Shown here piece by piece: positions 13,965 to 25,718 of a DNA stretch of 64,000 nucleotides (positions are counted from its first letter, which is position 1; each line of letters starts with the position of its first letter). The notes beneath the pieces were generated by a model that saw only the letters and a program-made list of their open reading frames with translations, did no database searches and had not been told where the DNA came from. Both the position numbers and the translations under genes were made by a program. Where the stretch lies: NCBI GenBank assembly GCA_032622095.1, contig CP136061.1, positions 5,406,734 through 5,470,733 of the forward strand, in the 5' to 3' direction. The stretch comes from Siphonodentalium dalli. Lineage: Eukaryota; Mollusca; Scaphopoda; Gadilida; Siphonodentaliidae.

Positions 13965-14120
13965 CGCTATTAATTTATAAGAAAATATATTAGTATTAAA
14001 TATATAGGCATATAACTGTGTATATTTAAACTTTATATCCAAACTGATTGAAATGCGTGACTATATATATATACCCCTTTCCGCTATACGGGGAACAGGA
14101 AAATGCACCTATTCTTCCCA

Positions 14121-14852
14121 CCAAATCCAAAAGGGCTAATTAAAGACCAAGGTAATGCCGTAGCAGGTACATTTGGATATTCTATTCACGCCCCCCCCCA
14201 AATCTTGACCGCTATACTTCAAATTCAAACATCGAGAATTTTTTTTTTGACGACTACATCTGATAGCTAGTGTTCACGCGCATCTAGAGCGCAATTTTCT
14301 AATTTTCAGATGGAACGGAACGGTTTACTCGTGACAACGCTATATATCATAAATATGTATACTTCTGTAGTCTATCACTAGCCGATTTTTAGCCCCAAAT
14401 CCAAACGGGCCGATGTAGGAGCGAGTTTAATGCGGTGGTACATAAGCCGGTATACTGTAGGTATGACTCTAAAATTTGACCTCTCTAATATAAACGCAAC
14501 CTGCTCAAGGGAGTGTTTGTGTCGGGTGGGTTCAGATTTGGAAAATTCCACCGAAGATCAAATGGGCAAAATTACTCCGAAAATCATATATTGAGATAAA
14601 AACTTTTCGATGAGTGGATGTGATAAGTAGTATATAAACGCAAGATTAGTACACTTTTTAATGATTTATATTGAACGGTTTAACCCTGGTAGCGTATAAC
14701 GTTGTGACGGGTGATATATATTACTCAAATTCAAACCCTCTCTTCATGACGCAAATTCAAACGGACTTAGCAAGAAGCAAGGCAAATGCATGAATATGCT
14801 CACCGATATACTATATAGGTATGTCCGCTCTACTGTAAAAGTAACATATTGT
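14121..14852 (+). repeat. Decayed ~350 bp satellite S in B1
   Basis: Monomers are recognised by CCAAATCCAAACGGGC followed by GGAGCGAGTTTAATG, a GGTATACTGTAGGTA motif, TTTGACCTCTCTA and GCAACCTGC. They start near 14121, 14395 and 14752. The first spacing (274) is short, which indicates an internal deletion. A run of 9 C lies at 14191-14199. Related monomers occur in the other B blocks and in the spacer, much more diverged from each other than A units are, so S is the oldest repeat layer here. Confidence 0.8.
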
Positions 14853-15110
14853 CACGATTTGACCTGTCCAAAACACTCCCCGGACAAAAGTTTTCCTAGG
14901 TATAAAATTTCGTCGAAATCCGATCGTTTTACTCGATTTGACCTTGAACTTACCATTTCGAATGTCAATGTCAGGTCGGGGTCACGACTTGACCCGCCCA
15001 AAAGACTCCCCGGACAAAAGTACCCCTAGGTATCAAATTTCGTGGAAATCCGCATGTTTTACCCGATTTGACCTTCGATTGACCATTTTGAAGGCCAAGG
15101 TCAGGTCGGG
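14853..15110 (+). repeat. ~129 bp direct duplication rich in TGACC/GGTCA (B1)
   Basis: Two diverged copies start with CACGATTTGACCTG (14853) and CACGACTTGACCCG (14983), each followed by CTCCCCGGACAAAAGT and CCTAGGTAT. Each copy ends in AGGTCGGG. Equivalent duplications lie at 35311-35568, 53971-54228 and 60739-60996. The two copies differ by several substitutions but are fixed within each B block, so the duplication predates amplification of B. Confidence 0.85.
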
Positions 15111-15128
15111 ATGGGATGGGATGGGATG
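15108..15128 (+). repeat. GGGAT pentanucleotide microsatellite (B1)
   Basis: About four units of GGGAT lie immediately before the left-end sequence. The same short run stands before the left ends at 35591, 54251 and 61019. Confidence 0.85.
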
Positions 15129-15132
15129 GAAT

Positions 15133-15173
15133 ACCATGGAAGTATATCTGATTCCATGGAATCTGACCTCTAG
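15133..15173 (+). repeat. Left-end element with inverted repeat, before array C
   Basis: This 41 bp sequence begins ACCATGGAAGTATA, the reverse complement of the A-unit palindrome's left arm plus T. It can fold on itself (CCATGGA at 15134 with TCCATGG at 15153, 12-base loop) and ends CTCTAG directly before (ATT)n. The same 41 bp precede A3, A4, A5 and A6, and a slightly different copy precedes A2. Here the array that follows is C and not A. Confidence 0.85.
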
Positions 15174-18100
15174 TTATTATTATTCTTTATTCTTCTTAGC
15201 AATTTTATAATGAGCATAGCTCAGTCAATATAAGAGTTAGAAACCTAAAACTTTGTATGTATATATATGTATACAAACTCTAGTGCTTAGGCCTATTGAG
15301 AATCATGTCCTCACTTGATTTGCAGAGTTATCTCCCTTTATGTGAACAATTGGTGTTTTCAGAACTCCGAAAATATAAGGAGTACAGCACTGAAATTTGG
15401 TCGATACATACATCTTGATATCCACTGAATCATGAGCACATCAAAAACTCTGTCCGTCTTTCCTCTCCAGAGTTATCTCCCATATATATGTCAACCTCGA
15501 AATGTTCTGATCGCCTGTTCTCACATAGCAAGAAAGATAGCTGGATTTAGTTTCTATGGTAGTGCTGGCCGTTGTCAATATACTTCACAAAAATAATTTG
15601 GACAGGGTCGGACTTACATTTTTTGGTTAGGGTGGGGGCGAAATTTTCGCAATTTTATTTTTGCGATGATTTCAACCATTTTTACTACCATGTATCTTTA
15701 GGACGTACTAATGATCCTCCTGAAAGAATTTTGTAAATCGGTTGAGAAATGTCCAAGTTACAGACCATCGAATATTATATTCATACATTGGCTGAGGAGA
15801 AAGTGGTTGTCACCACAACTCCTCCTAAACGACGCAAATGAGCAGGATTTGGTTTATGTGAGCGTGTTACTCATAGAGAGAAGACGAACTGGTGCAATTT
15901 TTACCAAGATCCAAAAATATTTGTCCCTATTAGGGAGGGGGCAAAAATTGTAATTTTTTTGTCGTCTTCGATTCGAACCAAAATTGTTGTGAAGTATCTA
16001 CAGGACGTTCTGGGAGTACTCCAGACAGAATTTTGTAAATCGGTTGAAAAATGTAGAAATTGTGGCCCATTAATTCTTATCAAGTTTACACAAGATACAC
16101 TATGGATTTAAATTCCTACAACCAATCGTCACTTTTTTGGTGTCATTCGATGGAGAATTTCTAGTACTTCTAAATAATTACCTACTTACCGTATTATATT
16201 GATGGAAGCCAGAGATAATCGAAATGTATACACTGAACAGCATATATATAGGCCTACATAGTAGAATATTGCCACAATATCTTACTAAAACCCTACTATA
16301 TAATAAAGGGGCATCAATTGCGAACACAATGCCGCAAAAATTAGCTCGATATCTCGAAAATTGGCCGAGATATGGTGACTTTTCTACCCGCGTCACCTAA
16401 TTCCGATGTATGGGTGGGGGTCACACCAGAAGGTTCCAACTGAACACAGAAATGTCAAGAAACCGTACTATGGACATAACAATCAATTCCGCGCGATTCC
16501 CTAATTATACTTCCATGTTTTACATGGAAGTATATTGTTTTTGTGATTTTTATTTTTCTCTATTATTATTATTATTCTTTATTCTTCTTAGCAATTTTAT
16601 AATGAGCATAGCTCAGTCAATATAAGAGTTAGAAACCTAAAACTTTGTATGTATATATATGTATACAAACTCTAGTGCTTAGGCCTATTGAGAATTATGT
16701 CCTCACTTGATTTGCAGAGTTATCTCCCTTTATGTGAACAATTGGTGTTTTCAGAACTCCGAAAATATAAGGAGTACAGCACTGAAATTTGGTCGATACA
16801 TACATCTTGATATCCACTGAATCATGAGCACATCAAAAACTCTGTCCGTCTTTCCTCTCCAGAGTTATCTCCCATATATATGTCAACCTCGAAATGTTCT
16901 GATCGCCTGTTCTCACATAGCAAGAAAGATAGCTGGATTTAGTTTCTATGGTAGTGCTGGCCGTTGTCAATATACTTCACAAAAATAATTTGGACAGGGT
17001 CGGACTTACATTTTTTGGTTAGGGTGGGGGCGAAATTTTCGCAATTTTATTTTTGCGATGATTTCAACCATTTTTACTACCATGTATCTTTAGGACGTAC
17101 TAATGATCCTCCTGAAAGAATTTTGTAAATCGGTTGAGAAATGTCCAAGTTACAGACCATCGAATATTATATTCATACATTGGCTGAGGAGAAAGTGGTT
17201 GTCACCACAACTCCTCCTAAACGACGCAAATGAGCAGGATTTGGTTTATGTGAGCGTGTTACTCATAGAGAGAAGACGAACTGGTGCAATTTTTACCAAG
17301 ATCCAAAAATATTTGTCCCTATTAGGGAGGGGGCAAAAATTGTAATTTTTTTGTCGTCTTCGATTCGAACCAAAATTGTTGTGAAGTATCTACAGGACGT
17401 TCTGGGAGTACTCCAGACAGAATTTTGTAAATCGGTTGAAAAATGTAGAAATTGTGGCCCATTAATTCTTATCAAGTTTACACAAGATACACTATGGATT
17501 TAAATTCCTACAACCAATCGTCACTTTTTTGGTGTCATTCGATGGAGAATTTCTAGTACTTCTAAATAATTACCTACTTACCGTATTATATTGATGGAAG
17601 CCAGAGATAGTCGAAATGTATACACTGAACAGCATATATATAGGCCTACATAGTAGAATATTGCCACAATATCTTACTAAAACCCTACTATATAATAAAG
17701 GGGCATCAATTGTGAACACAATGCCGCAAAAATTAGCTCGATATCTCGAAAATTGGCCGAGATATGGTGACTTTTCTACCCGCGTCACCTAATTCCGATG
17801 TATGGGTGGGGGTCACACCAGAAGGTTCCAACTGAACACAGAAATGTCAAGAAACCGTACTATGGACATAACAATCAATTCCGCGCGATTCCCTAATTAT
17901 ACTTCCATGTTTTACATGGAAGTATATTGTTTTTGTGATTTTTATTTTTCTCTATTATTATTATTCTTTATTCTTCTTAGCAATTTTATAATGAGCATAG
18001 CTCAGTCAATATAAGAGTTAGAAACCTAAAACTTTGTATGTATATATATGTATACAAACTCTAGTGCTTAGGCCTATTGAGAATCATGTCCTCACTTGAT

Positions 18101-21100
18101 TTGCAGAGTTATCTCCCTTTATGTGAACAATTGGTGTTTTCAGAACTCCGAAAATATAAGGAGTACAGCACTGAAATTTGGTCGATACATACATCTTGAT
18201 ATCCACTGAATCATGAGCACATCAAAAACTCTGTCCGTCTTTCCTCTCCAGAGTTATCTCCCATATATATGTCAACCTCGAAATGTTCTGATCGCCTGTT
18301 CTCACATAGCAAGAAAGATAGCTGGATTTAGTTTCTATGGTAGTGCTGGCCGTTGTCAATATACTTCACAAAAATAATTTGGACAGGGTCGGACTTACAT
18401 TTTTTGGTTAGGGTGGGGGCGAAATTTTCGCAATTTTATTTTTGCGATGATTTCAACCATTTTTACTACCATGTATCTTTAGGACGTACTAATGATCCTC
18501 CTGAAAGAATTTTGTAAATCGGTTGAGAAATGTCCAAGTTACAGACCATCGAATATTATATTCATACATTGGCTGAGGAGAAAGTGGTTGTCACCACAAC
18601 TCCTCCTAAACGACGCAAATGAGCAGGATTTGGTTTATGTGAGCGTGTTACTCATAGAGAGAAGACGAACTGGTGCAATTTTTACCAAGATCCAAAAATA
18701 TTTGTCCCTATTAGGGAGGGGGCAAAAATTGTAATTTTTTTGTCGTCTTCGATTCGAACCAAAATTGTTGTGAAGTATCTACAGGACGTTCTGGGAGTAC
18801 TCCAGACAGAATTTTGTAAATCGGTTGAAAAATGTAGAAATTGTGGCCCATTAATTCTTATCAAGTTTACACAAGATACACTATGGATTTAAATTCCTAC
18901 AACCAATCGTCACTTTTTTGGTGTCATTCGATGGAGAATTTCTAGTACTTCTAAATAATTACCTACTTACCGTATTATATTGATGGAAGCCAGAGATAAT
19001 CGAAATGTATACACTGAACAGCATATATATAGGCCTACATAGTAGAATATTGCCACAATATCTTACTAAAACCCTACTATATAATAAAGGGGCATCAATT
19101 GTGAACACAATGCCGCAAAAATTAGCTCGATATCTCGAAAATTGGCCGAGATATGGTGACTTTTCTACCCGCGTCACCTAATTCCGATGTATGGGTGGGG
19201 GTCACACCAGAAGGTTCCAACTGAACACAGAAATGTCAAGAAACCGTACTATGGACATAACAATCAATTCCGCGCGATTCCCTAATTATACTTCCATGTT
19301 TTACATGGAAGTATATTGTTTTTGTGATTTTTATTTTTCTCTATTATTATTATTATTCTTTATTCTTCTTAGCAATTTTATAATGAGCATAGCTCAGTCA
19401 ATATAAGAGTTAGAAACCTAAAACTTTGTATGTATATATATGTATACAAACTCTAGTGCTTAGGCATATTGAGAATCATGTCCTCACTTGATTTGCAGAG
19501 TTATCTCCCTTTATGTGAACAATTGGTGTTTTCAGAACTCCGAAAATATAAGGAGTACAGCACTGAAATTTGGTCGATACATACATCTTGATATCCACTG
19601 AATCATGAGCACATCAAAAACTCTGTCCGTCTTTCCTCTCCAGAGTTATCTCCCATATATATGTCAACCTCGAAATGTTCTGATCGCCTGTTCTCACATA
19701 GCAAGAAAGATAGCTGGATTTAGTTTCTATGGTAGTGCTGGCCGTTGTCAATATACTTCACAAAAATAATTTGGACAGGGTCGGACTTACATTTTTTGGT
19801 TAGGGTGGGGGCGAAATTTTCGCAATTTTATTTTTGCGATGATTTCAACCATTTTTACTACCATGTATCTTTAGGACGTACTAATGATCCTCCTGAAAGA
19901 ATTTTGTAAATCGGTTGAGAAATGTCCAAGTTACAGACCATCGAATATTATATTCATACATTGGCTGAGGAGAAAGTGGTTGTCACCACAACTCCTCCTA
20001 AACGACGCAAATGAGCAGGATTTGGTTTATGTGAGCGTGTTACTCATAGAGAGAAGACGAACTGGTGCAATTTTTACCAAGATCCAAAAATATTTGTCCC
20101 TATTAGGGAGGGGGCAAAAATTGTAATTTTTTTGTCGTCTTCGATTCGAACCAAAATTGTTGTGAAGTATCTACAGGACGTTCTGGGAGTACTCCAGACA
20201 GAATTTTGTAAATCGGTTGAAAAATGTAGAAATTGTGGCCCATTAATTCTTATCAAGTTTACACAAGATACACTATGGATTTAAATTCCTACAACCAATC
20301 GTCACTTTTTTGGTGTCATTCGATGGAGAATTTCTAGTACTTCTAAATAATTACCTACTTACCGTATTATATTGATGGAAGCCAGAGATAATCGAAATGT
20401 ATACACTGAACAGCATATATATAGGCCTACATAGTAGAATATTGCCACAATATCTTACTAAAACCCTACTATATAATAAAGGGGCATCAATTGCGAACAC
20501 AATGCCGCAAAAATTAGCTCGATATCTCGAAAATTGGCCGAGATATGGTGACTTTTCTACCCGCGTCACCTAATTCCGATGTATGGGTGGGGGTCACACC
20601 AGAAGGTTCCAACTGAACACAGAAATGTCAAGAAACCGTACTATGGACATAACAATCAATTCCGCGCGATTCCCTAATTATACTTCCATGTTTTACATGG
20701 AAGTATATTGTTTTTGTGATTTTTATTTTTCTCTATTATTATTATTATTCTTTATTCTTCTTAGCAATTTTATAATGAGCATAGCTCAGTCAATATAAGA
20801 GTTAGAAACCTAAAACTTTGTATGTATATATATGTATACAAACTCTAGTGCTTAGGCCTATTGAGAATCATGTCCTCACTTGATTTGCAGAGTTATCTCC
20901 CTTTATGTGAACAATTGGTGTTTTCAGAACTCCGAAAATATAAGGAGTACAGCACTGAAATTTGGTCGATACATACATCTTGATATCCACTGAATCATGA
21001 GCACATCAAAAACTCTGTCCGTCTTTCCTCTCCAGAGTTATCTCCCATATATATGTCAACCTCGAAATGTTCTGATCGCCTGTTCTCACATAGCAAGAAA

Positions 21101-24100
21101 GATAGCTGGATTTAGTTTCTATGGTAGTGCTGGCCGTTGTCAATATACTTCACAAAAATAATTTGGACAGGGTCGGACTTACATTTTTTGGTTAGGGTGG
21201 GGGCGAAATTTTCGCAATTTTATTTTTGCGATGATTTCAACCATTTGTACTACCATGTATCTTTAGGACGTACTAATGATCCTCCTGAAAGAATTTTGTA
21301 AATCGGTTGAGAAATGTCCAAGTTACAGACCATCGAATATTATATTCATACATTGGCTGAGGAGAAAGTGGTTGTCACCACAACTCCTCCTAAACGACGC
21401 AAATGAGCAGGATTTGGTTTATGTGAGCGTGTTACTCATAGAGAGAAGACGAACTGGTGCAATTTTTACCAAGATCCAAACATATTTGTCCCTATTAGGG
21501 AGGGGGCAAAAATTGTAATTTTTTTGTCGTCTTCGATTCGAACCAAAATTGTTGTGAAGTATCTACAGGACGTTCTGGGAGTACTCCAGACAGAATTTTG
21601 TAAATCGGTTGAAAAATGTAGAAATTGTGGCCCATTAATTCTTATCAAGTTTACACAAGATACACTATGGATTTAAATTCCTACAACCAATCGTCACTTT
21701 TTTGGTGTCATTCGATGGAGAATTTCTAGTACTTCTAAATAATTACCTACTTACCGTATTATATTGATGGAAGCCAGAGATAATCGAAATGTATACACTG
21801 AACAGCATATATATAGGCCTACATAGTAGAATATTGCCACAATATCTTACTAAAACCCTACTATATAATAAAGGGGCATCAATTGCGAACACAATGCCGC
21901 AAAAATTAGCTCGATATCTCGAAAATTGGCCGAGATATGGTGACTTTTCTACCCGCGTCACCTAATTCCGATGTATGGGTGGGGGTCACACCAGAAGGTT
22001 CCAACTGAACACAGAAATGTCAAGAAACCGTACTATGGACATAACAATCAATTCCGCGCGATTCCCTAATTATACTTCCATGTTTTACATGGAAGTATAT
22101 TGTTTTTGTGATTTTTATTTTTCTCTATTATTATTATTATTCTTTATTCTTCTTAGCAATTTTATAATGAGCATAGCTCAGTCAATATAAGAGTTAGAAA
22201 CCTAAAACTTTGTATGTATATATATGTATACAAACTCTAGTGCTTAGGCCTATTGAGAATCATGTCCTCACTTGATTTGCAGAGTTATCTCCCTTTATGT
22301 GAACAATTGGTGTTTTCAGAACTCCGAAAATATAAGGAGTACAGCACTGAAATTTGGTCGATACATACATCTTGATATCCACTGAATCATGAGCACATCA
22401 AAAACTCTGTCCGTCTTTCCTCTCCAGAGTTATCTCCCATATATATGTCAACCTCGAAATGTTCTGATCGCCTGTTCTCACATAGCAAGAAAGATAGCTG
22501 GATTTAGTTTCTATGGTAGTGCTGGCCGTTGTCAATATACTTCACAAAAATAATTTGGACAGGGTCGGACTTACATTTTTTGGTTAGGGTGGGGGCGAAA
22601 TTTTCGCAATTTTATTTTTGCGATGATTTCAACCATTTTTACTACCATGTATCTTTAGGACGTACTAATGATCCTCCTGAAAGAATTTTGTAAATCGGTT
22701 GAGAATTGTCCAAGTTACAGACCATCGAATATTATATTCATACATTGGCTGAGGAGAAAGTGGTTGTCACCACAACTCCTCCTAAACGACGCAAATGAGC
22801 AGGATTTGGTTTATGTGAGCGTGTTACTCATAGAGAGAAGACGAACTGGTGCAATTTTTACCAAGATCCAAAAATATTTGTCCCTATTAGGGAGGGGGCA
22901 AAAATTGTAATTTTTTTGTCGTCTTCGATTCGAACCAAAATTGTTGTGAAGTATCTACAGGACGTTCTGGGAGTACTCCAGACAGAATTTTGTAAATCGG
23001 TTGAAAAATGTAGAAATTGTGGCCCATTAATTCTTATCAAGTTTACACAAGATACACTATGGATTTAAATTCCTACAACCAATCGTCACTTTTTTGGTGT
23101 CATTCGATGGAGAATTTCTAGTACTTCTAAATAATTACCTACTTACCGTATTATATTGATGGAAGCCAGAGATAATCGAAATGTATACACTGAACAGCAT
23201 ATATATAGGCCTACATAGTAGAATATTGCCACAATATCTTACTAAAACCCTACTATATAATAAAGGGGCATCAATTGTGAACACAATGCCGCAAAAATTA
23301 GCTCGATATCTCGAAAATTGGCCGAGATATGGTGACTTTTCTACCCGCGTCACCTAATTCCGATGTATGGGTGGGGGTCACACCAGAAGGTTCCAACTGA
23401 ACACAGAAATGTCAAGAAACCGTACTATGGACATAACAATCAATTCCGCGCGATTCCCTAATTATACTTCCATGTTTTACATGGAAGTATATTGTTTTTG
23501 TGATTTTTATTTTTCTCTATTATTATTATTATTCTTTATTCTTCTTAGCAATTTTATAATGAGCATAGCTCAGTCAATATAAGAGTTAGAAACCTAAAAC
23601 TTTGTATGTATATATATGTATACAAACTCTAGTGCTTAGGCCTATTGAGAATCATGTCCTCACTTGATTTGCAGAGTTATCTCCCTTTATGTGAACAATT
23701 GGTGTTTTCAGAACTCCGAAAATATAAGGAGTACAGCACTGAAATTTGGTCGATACATACATCTTGATATCCACTGAATCATGAGCACATCAAAAACTCT
23801 GTCCGTCTTTCCTCTCCAGAGTTATCTCCCATATATATGTCAACCTCGAAATGTTCTGATCGCCTGTTCTCACATAGCAAGAAAGATAGCTGGATTTAGT
23901 TTCTATGGTAGTGCTGGCCGTTGTCAATATACTTCACAAAAATAATTTGGACAGGGTCGGACTTACATTTTTTGGTTAGGGTGGGGGCGAAATTTTCGCA
24001 ATTTTATTTTTGCGATGATTTCAACCATTTTTACTACCATGTATCTTTAGGACGTACTAATGATCCTCCTGAAAGAATTTTGTAAATCGGTTGAGAAATG

Positions 24101-25520
24101 TCCAAGTTACAGACCATCGAATATTATATTCATACATTGGCTGAGGAGAAAGTGGTTGTCACCACAACTCCTCCTAAACGACGCAAATGAGCAGGATTTG
24201 GTTTATGTGAGCGTGTTACTCATAGAGAGAAGACGAACTGGTGCAATTTTTACCAAGATCCAAAAATATTTGTCCCTATTAGGGAGGGGGCAAAAATTGT
24301 AATTTTTTTGTCGTCTTCGATTCGAACCAAAATTGTTGTGAAGTATCTACAGGACGTTCTGGGAGTACTCCAGACAGAATTTTGTAAATCGGTTGAAAAA
24401 TGTAGAAATTGTGGCCCATTAATTCTTATCAAGTTTACACAAGATACACTATGGATTTAAATTCCTACAACCAATCGTCACTTTTTTGGTGTCATTCGAT
24501 GGAGAATTTCTAGTACTTCTAAATAATTACCTACTTACCGTATTATATTGATGGAAGCCAGAGATAGTCGAAATGTATACACTGAACAGCATATATATAG
24601 GCCTACATAGTAGAATATTGCCACAATATCTTACTAAAACCCTACTATATAATAAAGGGGCATCAATTGTGAACACAATGCCGCAAAAATTAGCTCGATA
24701 TCTCGAAAATTGGCCGAGATATGGTGACTTTTCTACCCGCGTCACCTAATTCCGATGTATGGGTGGGGGTCACACCAGAAGGTTCCAACTGAACACAGAA
24801 ATGTCAAGAAACCGTACTATGGACATAACAATCAATTCCGCGCGATTCCCTAATTATACTTCCATGTTTTACATGGAAGTATATTGTTTTTGTGATTTTT
24901 ATTTTTCTCTATTATTATTATTATTCTTTATTCTTCTTAGCAATTTTATAATGAGCATAGCTCAGTCAATATAAGAGTTAGAAACCTAAAACTTTGTATG
25001 TATATATATGTATACAAACTCTAGTGCTTAGGCCTATTGAGAATCATGTCCTCACTTGATTTGCAGAGTTATCTCCCTTTATGTGAACAATTGGTGTTTT
25101 CAGAACTCCGAAAATATAAGGAGTACAGCACTGAAATTTGGTCGATACATACATCTTGATATCCACTGAATCATGAGCACATCAAAAACTCTGTCCGTCT
25201 TTCCTCTCCAGAGTTATCTCCCATATATATGTCAACCTCGAAATGTTCTGATCGCCTGTTCTCACATAGCAAGAAAGATAGCTGGATTTAGTTTCTATGG
25301 TAGTGCTGGCCGTTGTCAATATACTTCACAAAAATAATTTGGACAGGGTCGGACTTACATTTTTTGGTTAGGGTGGGGGCGAAATTTTCGCAATTTTATT
25401 TTTGCGATGATTTCAACCATTTTTACTACCATGTATCTTTAGGACGTACTAATGATCCTCCTGAAAGAATTTTGTAAATCGGTTGAGAAATGTCCAAGTT
25501 ACAGACCATCGAATATTATA
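15174..25520 (+). repeat. Array C: tandem 1392 bp units
   Basis: Units anchored at CTTTATTCTTCTTAGC lie at 15185-16576, 16577-17965 (1389 bp, one ATT fewer), 17966-19357, 19358-20749, 20750-22141, 22142-23533 and 23534-24925, with a 595 bp partial at 24926-25520. Copies differ by only a few bases each. Each unit has GAGTTATCTCCC boxes 145 bp apart (15325 and 15470 in the first), a GGACAGGGTCGGAC and GGGTGGGGGCGAAATT landmark, two GAATTTTGTAAATCGG subrepeat starts 302 bp apart (15726, 16028), a CCGCGTCACC...GGGTGGGGGTCAC landmark and a 3' palindrome. Overlapping frames of 60-80 codons are not convincing proteins. Confidence 0.97.
16506..16534. repeat. Perfect palindrome at the 3' end of C units
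   Basis: TATACTTCCATGT and ACATGGAAGTATA form a perfect 13 bp stem with a TTT loop. Copies start at 17898, 19287, 20679, 22071, 23463 and 24855. It is in the same relative position as the A-unit palindrome and shares TATACTTCCATG, but the loop-proximal bases differ on both arms together, so pairing is kept. Confidence 0.93.
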
Positions 25521-25548
25521 TAATTTGGCTAATGAAGGAGCATGGGAG

Positions 25549-25655
25549 AGGGTGAGACCATATCGGGGAGGCGACGAGACCATGCCTGGTGGTGATACCA
25601 TGTCGGGGTGGTGAGACCAGGCCGAGGGTGGTGAGACCAGGCTGACCGGTGGCGG
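25549..25655 (+). repeat. GC-rich ~20 bp minisatellite
   Basis: About five imperfect units of the form GAGACCATGTCGGGGTGGTG follow one another right after array C is cut off. They are the most GC-rich stretch of the spacer. An A-rich patch (about 25676-25702) follows. Confidence 0.75.
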
Positions 25656-25718
25656 ATGTAAACGTCAGATTTAGCACAAAAAAAAACAAAAACAAAAAAA
25701 CAAGTCCAGCGGAATAAT

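Larger units (their letters stand above)
13511..14052 (-). repeat. Tandem pair of 271 bp tRNA-derived SINE-like repeats (B1)
   Basis: Two copies start at TCGAATATAAAAAG (13511 and 13782), exactly 271 bp apart. Read on the minus strand, each has an AT-rich leader, then a tRNA-like head with Pol III A-box and B-box motifs, then ~100 bp of A/T-rich body. Tandem dimers of a tRNA-related unit are a known arrangement for SINEs. I see no target-site duplication and no long A tail, so this could also be a small tRNA-pseudogene satellite. Same pair: 33964-34505, 52626-53167, 59397-59938. Confidence 0.75.
12711..15132 (+). repeat. Block B1: composite ~2.4 kb inter-array segment
   Basis: The block starts immediately after the truncated A unit (GAAGAT then TCAGATTATG). 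In order it holds 200 bp of unassigned sequence, an AT tract (12913-12953), about 550 bp with no recognisable feature, a pair of 271 bp tRNA-related repeats (13511-14052), a short TA run, decayed S satellite (14121-14852), a ~129 bp direct duplication (14853-15110) and a GGGAT run. Copies with few differences recur at 33164, 51826 and 58597, and a divergent one at 39759. Frames of 135 and 97 codons near 12665-13247 overlap one another. In the divergent copy most changes in the 97-codon frame alter the amino acid, which argues against a protein. Confidence 0.93.

Noticed and set aside
14853-15110. Nuclear-receptor response elements (TGACC/AGGTCA half-sites)
   Set aside because: Half-sites are present (for example CCAAGGTCAGGTCG), but they are short, not arranged consistently in both copies, and no gene is nearby.
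15174-25520. CRISPR array or prokaryotic repeat cluster
   Set aside because: Units are 1.4 kb and the whole unit is repeated with no variable spacers. No cas-like genes, and the sequence is eukaryotic in character.
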